Part shown: positions 57,323-62,604 of the stretch, piece after piece
Position numbering within the stretch: position 1 is the first letter of the stretch
Layout of the letters: every line of letters begins with the position of its first letter
Virus record (IMG/VR): IMGVR_UViG_3300027898_000008
Span: 1 to 62,604 of that record
Direction: 5' to 3' (one strand)
DNA length: 62,604 bases
DNA from: a virus
Notes under the pieces: generated by a model
Seen by the model: the letters and a program-made list of their open reading frames with translations, nothing else
What the model was told of the DNA's origin: nothing
Database searches by the model: none
Translations under genes and position numbers: made by a program

Positions 57323-58105
57323 ATGAACATTATACCTCCACTTCCCAAAAACACCATTATGCTTGTTGAGGTAGGCTCCACCGCCCACGGCACTGGAATT
57401 GCCGGAGGGGAAGACCACGATGAAATGGGAATCGTTGTTGAGACGGCTCGAGAAGTTCTTGGACTGACTATTGGTTTTAAGACTGTTATGCAACGAACGC
57501 AGCCAGAGGGTTTACGTTCTGGTCCTGGTGATACGGATCGCACATTGTATTCGCTACGCACGTTTCTTCATCTAACCTCACAGGGGAATCCTTCGATGTT
57601 GATGTCTCTTTGGGCGCCAATAATTGAGTGTGATAAGGCTGGGTCGCAACTTAGAGAAATGTCGTCTGCATTTATCGGTTCTCACATTATACCCCGATAC
57701 CAAGGATACATGAATTCTCAAGCAATGCGTTTGTTGGGTTTAAAGGGAAGCAGCGGTCACGGCAAGCGCGGCGGCGGGCGAAGGGAAGAGCTGATTGCTG
57801 AGCATGGGTACGACACTAAATACGCTATGCACGCCGCACGTTTGGGCTACCAGTGTATTGAGTTGCTTGAAACTAACAAACTTTCTTTGCCCATCGAAGG
57901 AGAATCTGGTCAATGGCTGAGGGATGTGCGCTACGGAAAAGTTTCGTTTGACGAATGGTGGGAACGTGTGCTATGGTTAGACCATGTTCTTGAAAACCTC
58001 AAATCCAGCGGCGATTTCCGACCGGGGCCTGACAAAAAAGCCATCGAAGACTTTTCTATTCGAACGCACAAAGCCCATTGGCCCAACAGTAGCCTCTTTG
58101 AATGA
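57323..58105 (+). CDS. RlaP-type nucleotidyltransferase
   Basis: This encodes 260 residues. VGSTAHGTGIAGGEDHDEMGI (about 17-37 in part) has the pol-beta Gly-Ser and the Asp-x-Asp pair of the PF10127/RlaP family of RNA-repair nucleotidyltransferases. Later motifs (HGKRGGGRREELI, KYAMHAARLGYQ) agree. Members accompany RNA ligases in repair cassettes. It probably adds nucleotides to damaged RNA ends. It opens an operon with the CCA enzyme; leaderless start. Confidence 0.82.
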   Translation: MNIIPPLPKNTIMLVEVGSTAHGTGIAGGEDHDEMGIVVETAREVLGLTIGFKTVMQRTQPEGLRSGPGDTDRTLYSLRTFLHLTSQGNPSMLMSLWAPIIECDKAGSQLREMSSAFIGSHIIPRYQGYMNSQAMRLLGLKGSSGHGKRGGGRREELIAEHGYDTKYAMHAARLGYQCIELLETNKLSLPIEGESGQWLRDVRYGKVSFDEWWERVLWLDHVLENLKSSGDFRPGPDKKAIEDFSIRTHKAHWPNSSLFE

Positions 58106-58175
58106 GTGCTCCACCTGCAAAGGGTGGAGGCCAGAGCCATGGGCACCATGCCCCACATGCGGAGAGGAAAGCTGA
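58098..58175 (+). CDS. 25-residue zinc-ribbon microprotein
   Basis: From TTG 58098 a short frame encodes CSTC...CPTC with 10 residues between the pairs, the minimum for one zinc site. Its stop overlaps the start of the CCA enzyme (TGATG). No ribosome site; expression would rely on coupling with the gene before. It may be real or only a bridge for ribosomes. Confidence 0.45.
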   Translation: MNECSTCKGWRPEPWAPCPTCGEES

Positions 58176-59599
58176 TGGAAGACGAAACATACGAGATTGC
58201 TTGCAAGATTGCACGCCTAGTTAAGGCCAATGGTGGCCGTGCTCTTATTGTGGGCGGTTGGGTACGTGATTTTCTTTTAGGAGTTCCATCCAACGACATC
58301 GATCTAGAGGTTTTCGGTCTTACTGAATATCAGGTTCGCACAATCATTGCTCGAAATTATCAGTTCAACGAAGTTGGTCAAGCTTTCGGTGTTTTGAAAG
58401 TAAAAGTACCTAACTCCGATGAAGTCATTGATGTGTCGCTTCCAAGAAAGGAAGTTAAGACAGGTGACGGTCACCGTGGGTTCTCAGTGGAGATCGATCC
58501 CTACATGTCTTTCTTCGATGCTTCACGCCGCCGTGATTTGACAATCAATTCCATGGGTTACGACCCGTTGGAAGGTACAATCATAGACCCCCACGGTGGA
58601 AAAAACGATATCGAATATGGTTGGATCAAGCACACTTCCGACGCTTTTTACGAAGACCCTTTGCGTGTTTTGCGCGTAGCACGGTTTGCGGCCAAGTACG
58701 ACTTTTATGTGACGCTTGCAACTATGCAGGCGTGCCAAAACATGGAAAATATGGCTGACTATTTGCCTTCAGAGCGTTTGTGGATGGAGATGGAAAAAAC
58801 CATGCTTCAAACCAATTGGCCAAGTAGGTTTTTCAGAGAGTTGAATTACTACAAGTGGCTTCGTATTTTTCCTGAAGTTAAAGCGTTGATCGGCGTGGAA
58901 CAAGACTGTGAGTGGCACCCCGAAGGCGACGTGTTTGAACACACCATGCACGCAATCGACTATTGGGCGCAAAACTTGCGTACCGGGAATAGGGACGACG
59001 ATCTTGTTGTCGGTCTGGGCGTCTTGTGCCACGACTTTGGAAAGGTGTCTACTACTGGGCTGAGCGATGGGCGTATTCGAGCTTTGGGGCACGAAGAAGC
59101 CGGTGTGGAACCAACCAAGAACTTCTTGCATCGTTTGGGTCAATATGAGTTGGCAAAGAAGATTACGCCACTGGTGGCCAACCACCTTTACCCAAATCAC
59201 TCAAGCCCGTTCACCGCTAAGGGTATTCGACGCCTATCCACCAAGGTAGATCGTTTGGATCTACTGGCTACACTGTCGCGTGCTGATGTCGCTGGTCGTC
59301 CACCGAAAGACCCGGCGCCATCTTTTTACAAGATCTCTCAGTTCGAAGAAGTCGTTAGGACTACCGATGTTCCTGTCGGGGGACCAAAGCCGTTCATTGG
59401 CGGTGACGACCTCATCGAGATAGGCATGAAGCCGGGTCCCGAGTTCAAGACAATCCTTGATCGTATCTACGAGTCCCAACTTGACGGTGAGGTAGAAGAC
59501 ATAAATCAAGCCCACGAACTTCTCTCCAAGATCCTCGTAGAGCGATATGAAACAGCTCTTAAAGAGTCCAATTACTTTCCAATTGATCAGGTAAAATAA
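58175..59599 (+). CDS. cca: CCA-adding tRNA nucleotidyltransferase with HD domain
   Basis: This encodes 474 residues from ATG 58175 (GAGAGG upstream). GGWVRDFLLG (about 27-36) and DIDLEV (41-46) are the pol-beta motifs; RRRDLTINSMGYD and DPLRVLRVARFAAKY are class II CCA-enzyme motifs. An HD domain follows (HDFGK, about 290). It adds or repairs CCA at tRNA 3' ends. Most of the 18 tRNA genes at 1-2745 lack encoded CCA, so the enzyme directly serves them. Confidence 0.92.
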   Translation: MEDETYEIACKIARLVKANGGRALIVGGWVRDFLLGVPSNDIDLEVFGLTEYQVRTIIARNYQFNEVGQAFGVLKVKVPNSDEVIDVSLPRKEVKTGDGHRGFSVEIDPYMSFFDASRRRDLTINSMGYDPLEGTIIDPHGGKNDIEYGWIKHTSDAFYEDPLRVLRVARFAAKYDFYVTLATMQACQNMENMADYLPSERLWMEMEKTMLQTNWPSRFFRELNYYKWLRIFPEVKALIGVEQDCEWHPEGDVFEHTMHAIDYWAQNLRTGNRDDDLVVGLGVLCHDFGKVSTTGLSDGRIRALGHEEAGVEPTKNFLHRLGQYELAKKITPLVANHLYPNHSSPFTAKGIRRLSTKVDRLDLLATLSRADVAGRPPKDPAPSFYKISQFEEVVRTTDVPVGGPKPFIGGDDLIEIGMKPGPEFKTILDRIYESQLDGEVEDINQAHELLSKILVERYETALKESNYFPIDQVK

Positions 59600-59608
59600 A
59601 GAAACTCA

Positions 59609-59636
59609 TTGACATCTGCAGATAGTGTGCTAGAAT
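59609..59636 (+). promoter_or_regulatory. promoter of secreted lysozyme-like gene
   Basis: TTGACA (59609-59614), 16 bases, TAGAAT (59631-59636). The leader of about 65 bases contains a mini-ORF. Confidence 0.75.
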
Positions 59637-59661
59637 GAAGTTTAACCAATAAGGAGGCCGA

Positions 59662-59685
59662 GTGAAAACAACACCCGCAACGTAA
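59662..59685 (+). CDS. leader peptide (7 codons)
   Basis: AAGGAGG is placed seven bases before GTG 59662. The frame reads Met-Lys-Thr-Thr-Pro-Ala-Thr-stop. A ribosome site this strong in front of a 7-codon frame is unlikely to be idle. It may attenuate or stabilise the downstream mRNA. No terminator hairpin is evident between it and the next gene. Confidence 0.45.
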   Translation: MKTTPAT

Positions 59686-59708
59686 CATCCCCTGAACAAA
59701 GGAGCAAC

Positions 59709-60194
59709 GTGTTAAACAAGATCAAACTTATAGCCGCCTCACTAATTCTTGCATTATCGATCATTGTAGTACCCGCTTCACCCGTGCTAGCAACAAGCAA
59801 GCCTGCACGGCATCACCTTGTGGCTCATCACAAGCCTCATTCGATCACTCCAATTGCAGTTCCTGCTCAATGGCGAAACCCCGGTGGTACCTACCCCGGA
59901 CCAACGGACCCTACGCGGTTCTTGCCGCGCATTGACCAACTGGCTTTTGATTGTATTCGATACCACGAATCACGTGATCACCTTGTAGACGGCTACGGAT
60001 CTCAAGGATGGTACCAGTTTACTGTATCAACATGGTACGCCGCAGCGCAGGCTTTGCATCTTCCACCGACGCCAAATCAGGCAAATGGTAATCAGCAAAG
60101 TTCCGCCGCTGTTTGGTACTTTCACCGCAATGGACGTTTTGGCGTTCAATGGGCGGCAGATGCGTACAGCTGTCCCGGTATTTTCTACTTTTAA
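59709..60194 (+). CDS. secreted Rpf/lytic-transglycosylase-like protein
   Basis: This encodes 161 residues from GTG 59709 (AAAGGAG upstream). Signal peptide with basic start and hydrophobic core (about 6-28, cleavage after VLA). The mature domain has FDCIRYHESRDHLVDGYGSQGWYQFTVSTWYAAA, the lysozyme-like fold of transglycosylases and Rpf, with Glu in HES as likely catalyst. It would nick the cell wall from outside, perhaps assisting release, or excluding superinfection. Also possible as cell-wall remodeller. Confidence 0.82.
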   Translation: MLNKIKLIAASLILALSIIVVPASPVLATSKPARHHLVAHHKPHSITPIAVPAQWRNPGGTYPGPTDPTRFLPRIDQLAFDCIRYHESRDHLVDGYGSQGWYQFTVSTWYAAAQALHLPPTPNQANGNQQSSAAVWYFHRNGRFGVQWAADAYSCPGIFYF

Positions 60195-60202
60195 GGAGCT
60201 AT

Positions 60203-60445
60203 ATGGTAGACCTCAACATTTTAGATGTAATTGAAGATTTACGCAATGGAGTCCAAAAAGACATTGAGAATTTAATTTCCAAGATTTTACTTGCATCTAC
60301 TATAGATGATCGTGTAGACTTAGTGGGAGATGCTGTGGTAGATGGGACGACTGAAATGTGGTCTTCCGCTCTACACATGGCCACGACACTGGAGGCATAC
60401 GCAAATGAAGAGTCAGTTGAAGGTGGGGACGAAAGTCAAAGTTAA
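60203..60445 (+). CDS. helical hypothetical protein
   Basis: This encodes 80 residues with AAGGAG before ATG 60203. All-helical, with a DVIEDLRNGVQKDIENLISKIL segment suitable for dimerisation, acidic overall. Overlaps the next gene by about 40 bases. Not recognised. Confidence 0.65.
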   Translation: MVDLNILDVIEDLRNGVQKDIENLISKILLASTIDDRVDLVGDAVVDGTTEMWSSALHMATTLEAYANEESVEGGDESQS

Positions 60446-61064
60446 TTCGAATAATCCTTTTGGATATAGTGTTCCGACTGGATCTTTTGAGACCATTATT
60501 AGTGATTTTGATGAATCCGAATATAGAAAAGTTCTTTTAGACAATCCTGATCTTCGTTCCAATGATCTTAGTGGAAGTTGGACATTTCACAATGAAGAAA
60601 TCGATTTTGTTCCTTCTTTCAAAGTTGGCGACCGTGTAATTTGCACTTCAAACGAATTTGGTCCGGATAATTACTTCTTTGTAGGAAAAGTTGGTACAGT
60701 ACATTATGTGCGTAGTAACAGCATTTTTGTCAACTTCGATTTCGAAGTTAATTTTCTAGCAGAGTGCAACGCTTCAGAACTTGACTTCGCCCCCAAGAAG
60801 TACGAAGCAGTACCAATCGACACCTTCACCATCTACCGTACTGGTGACATCTCAGACACCCACACATCTGACCAGATGAATGACCCCGACGAGCCTCAGT
60901 GCTTCGGTGTGGTCTTTCCCTCGGGAAAGACAGTCATCAACTGGGCAACCGCTGTCGCATCGGTTTCAGTGTTTGACAACTACGATGAGTTCGAGCGCAT
61001 CCACGGCCACGTTGACCCTGAAAAGGATGCCGCTTACGGTACCAAGATCGTGTGGAACAAGTAA
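60405..61064 (+). CDS. hypothetical protein with SH3/KOW-like domains
   Basis: This encodes 219 residues from ATG 60405; GTG 60423 is an alternative. Two VGTKVKV/VGDRVIC-type beta segments (about 6-30 and 73-100) resemble small SH3-like barrels. The last 90 residues form an acidic beta-rich part whose codons end far more often in C, like the highly expressed virion genes, than those of the first half. The gene may be a fusion of two origins. Function unknown. Confidence 0.6.
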   Translation: MKSQLKVGTKVKVNSNNPFGYSVPTGSFETIISDFDESEYRKVLLDNPDLRSNDLSGSWTFHNEEIDFVPSFKVGDRVICTSNEFGPDNYFFVGKVGTVHYVRSNSIFVNFDFEVNFLAECNASELDFAPKKYEAVPIDTFTIYRTGDISDTHTSDQMNDPDEPQCFGVVFPSGKTVINWATAVASVSVFDNYDEFERIHGHVDPEKDAAYGTKIVWNK

Positions 61065-61234
61065 TGAAGCGCATTATTGAAACAATCATTTTGATGGTCT
61101 TTTTAATCATCAATTTTGTGTTTTTGGGAATAGCAATTTCTATCGGAAACTTTGGTGAGATAATTCTTTTTTCGATAGGCGTAGTTATGACAGTGACATG
61201 GATTGTTGAATACCATTTGCGAAAGGATCTATAA
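61064..61234 (+). CDS. two-helix membrane peptide
   Basis: This encodes 56 residues, TAATG overlap with the preceding gene. Two hydrophobic helices (about 4-26 and 29-48), with a basic C-terminus. Unknown role. Confidence 0.65.
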   Translation: MKRIIETIILMVFLIINFVFLGIAISIGNFGEIILFSIGVVMTVTWIVEYHLRKDL

Positions 61235-61235
61235 C

Positions 61236-61925
61236 ATGGGAAGTCACATTTACCACAAGATTAACTCTATCAGGAAGCGCGTGTTAGATGGACCTGACAA
61301 AGGCCACTTTACCGGAGAATGGTCTGACCCCAACTTCGAAGAGCTCCAAGACCTTCATTGGGTGTGCAGAGAAAAGATCGACGGCACCAACATCCGTGTG
61401 CACTTGTCTTCCCTCGAGCCCGGTGATCTGTCTATTGCATTTGACGGACGTACAGATAAAGCCAATATCCCCAAGCCTTTGCTGGCGCGTTTAAACGAGT
61501 TGTTTGACACCGTTCATTACCCACAAGTAGTGTTTGATACTTTTGATCAAGGCGCCCTCGAGACCGGCGTAACTATTTACGGCGAGGGGTACGGCGCAGG
61601 AATTCAAAAGGGAGGTAACTATGGCCCCGTGGACTTTATCGTCTTCGACATACGAATCGGTCACATGTGGCTTACGGAAGAATCCATCACAGGGATCTCC
61701 TCTGCCCTCGGACTGCGGCGAGTACCTATCTACGAAAACATTCAAACTCTACGAGATGCCATCACCATCGTCTCTCGCGGAACACTACTTTCTCACTGGC
61801 CAGCATATGGTGAGGCAGAAGGGATCGTTGCGGTACCGACCTCTGGAATTCTTGATCGTCGTGGCAACCGTATTATTGCCAAAGTAAAGGGAGTAGATTT
61901 TCCAGGGCGTCATGGAAAACAATGA
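61236..61925 (+). CDS. RNA ligase
   Basis: This encodes 229 residues from ATG 61236. Motif I is EKIDGTN with Lys47 as adenylation site; FDTFDQGA and VDFIVFDIRIG fit motifs III/IIIa, GEAEGIVA motif IV and IIAKVKG motif V. This is the RNA_ligase (PF09414) family, which seals 3'-OH/5'-P RNA breaks. With the RlaP-type enzyme and CCA enzyme it completes an RNA-repair set, likely aimed at cleaved tRNAs. Confidence 0.88.
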   Translation: MGSHIYHKINSIRKRVLDGPDKGHFTGEWSDPNFEELQDLHWVCREKIDGTNIRVHLSSLEPGDLSIAFDGRTDKANIPKPLLARLNELFDTVHYPQVVFDTFDQGALETGVTIYGEGYGAGIQKGGNYGPVDFIVFDIRIGHMWLTEESITGISSALGLRRVPIYENIQTLRDAITIVSRGTLLSHWPAYGEAEGIVAVPTSGILDRRGNRIIAKVKGVDFPGRHGKQ

Positions 61926-61926
61926 C

Positions 61927-61955
61927 TTGCACCAGAAAAGAAAGTATGGTATGAT
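61927..61955 (+). promoter_or_regulatory. leaderless promoter for exonuclease/polymerase gene
   Basis: TTGCAC (61927-61932), 17 bases, TATGAT (61950-61955), five bases, ATG 61961. No ribosome site. Confidence 0.65.
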
Positions 61956-61960
61956 ATCGC

Positions 61961-62604
61961 ATGAGTAAAATTATCTATGCTTTGGATTTCGAGACCAGCA
62001 CCAATCCCGGTGACGGCCTAAATCCCACTAACCCTTTGACAAGCATTACGTCAGCGGCAATCTTCTTTGGTCCTTTGGATGCAAACGATACCAGCGTGCC
62101 TACGGGTGCATTTGCATTCGATGATCCGGTGGAAGAGCGCTTGTTGTTGACGGTACGCGATTTCTTTCAATCCCCGTGGACTAAGCCCGGAACAATCGTA
62201 ACGTGGAACGGTGCAAGCTTTGACATTGCTTTCCTAATTACCCGCGCCGCAATGCACAACATTCCGTTGTTCCAATTCCAAGCAGTTGTCCACCCTGATC
62301 GCAAGCCAAAGTATGGTGCTCTTAAGGGGCACACAGGCGGTTACGCGCTCAACTGGGGCAAGCACACGCATGCTGACATTTGGACTGCGTACAACGACAT
62401 CGCGGCTAATGCCGGTATCAAGGCAGGGCTGAAGCCTGTTGCAGAACTCCTTGGTCTTAACCCCGTAAAGGTAGACGCATCCAACATGGAGTCCCTGACA
62501 ATTCGAGAGCGCATGGACTACAATACAAGTGACGTGCAGGTAACGTATCAGCTTGCTACCATGCTGGCGGATCTTTACGAAGAGGGCGTCGTTCCCCACG
62601 AGTT
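61961..62604 (+). CDS. DnaQ/PolB-like 3'-5' exonuclease (partial)
   Basis: The 214 residues visible begin YALDFETSTNP (Exo I, Asp-x-Glu) and continue with GTIVTWNGASFDIAFLI (Exo II) and MDYNTSDVQVTYQLA (Exo III, Tyr-x3-Asp). This is the proofreading exonuclease arrangement of the ribonuclease-H-like superfamily. The frame is open at the window end. It could be a stand-alone exonuclease or the start of a family-B-like DNA polymerase. Confidence 0.8.
   Translation, partial: MSKIIYALDFETSTNPGDGLNPTNPLTSITSAAIFFGPLDANDTSVPTGAFAFDDPVEERLLLTVRDFFQSPWTKPGTIVTWNGASFDIAFLITRAAMHNIPLFQFQAVVHPDRKPKYGALKGHTGGYALNWGKHTHADIWTAYNDIAANAGIKAGLKPVAELLGLNPVKVDASNMESLTIRERMDYNTSDVQVTYQLATMLADLYEEGVVPHE

Noticed and set aside
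1-62604. Integrase, attachment site or lysogeny repressor
   Set aside because: No integrase, excisionase or CI-like gene was found; the LexA-like HTH lacks a regulatory domain and sits beside recA.

Overview
The window looks like part of the genome of a lytic, contractile-tailed (myovirus-type) phage of an actinobacterium. The tail sheath, tail tube, J-like baseplate protein and long tape measure point to a myovirus. Two WhiB-like Fe-S regulators (a family confined to Actinobacteria and their phages), leaderless promoters and an Rpf/lysozyme-like secreted protein point to an actinobacterial host. Base composition by eye is near 45-50% GC, low for classic soil Actinobacteria, so a freshwater or marine low-GC actinobacterium is a plausible host; this is inference. 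I see no integrase, immunity repressor, attachment site or CRISPR array.

Layout. 1-2745 (minus strand): 18 recognisable tRNA genes, tRNA remnants or rearranged pieces, two cloverleaf-like RNAs of unknown identity, a small membrane protein and the tail end of an HNH homing endonuclease. 2755-3766: divergently transcribed small genes, both with leaderless promoters. 3766-18191 (plus): resolvase-like nuclease, large terminase, portal, protease with a nested scaffold, major capsid protein, neck proteins, sheath, tube and frameshifted tail chaperones. 18270-30517: tape measure, hub, spike, baseplate J, I-like protein, fibre. 30552-34350: endolysin, membrane proteins, two cysteine-peptidase-like proteins and an HNH-like protein. 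34467-40505: adhesion/decoration proteins, including a GH16-type glycanase and a long 20-residue-repeat fibre. 40574-42656: phosphoesterase and small proteins. 42624-49787 (minus): WhiB, HNH, small zinc proteins, two exported proteins, SSB, ERF annealing protein, YqaJ exonuclease, LexA-like HTH, RecA. 49881-56241 (plus): SNF2-type helicase, replication initiator carrying an iteron cluster, ferredoxin, DnaB/RepA-like helicase, proteasome/HslV-like protein, second WhiB. 56238-57129 (minus): three small genes. 57323-62604 (plus): nucleotidyltransferase, CCA-adding enzyme, secreted lysozyme-like protein, RNA ligase, DnaQ/PolB-like exonuclease cut by the window end.

How it fits together. The strongest theme is RNA maintenance. 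Most tRNA genes lack an encoded CCA tail and many share the trailer CGnAGTAA directly after the discriminator base. The phage supplies its own CCA-adding enzyme, an RlaP-type nucleotidyltransferase and an RNA ligase, a plausible kit for finishing and repairing tRNAs, for example after host anticodon nucleases act. A second theme is recombination-dependent replication: ERF, YqaJ, SSB, RecA and a UvsW/SNF2-like helicase, with a probable lambda-O-style origin inside the initiator gene. Transcription appears to rely on sigma70-like TTGACA-N17-TATAAT promoters; at least five place the -10 box five or six bases before the start codon.
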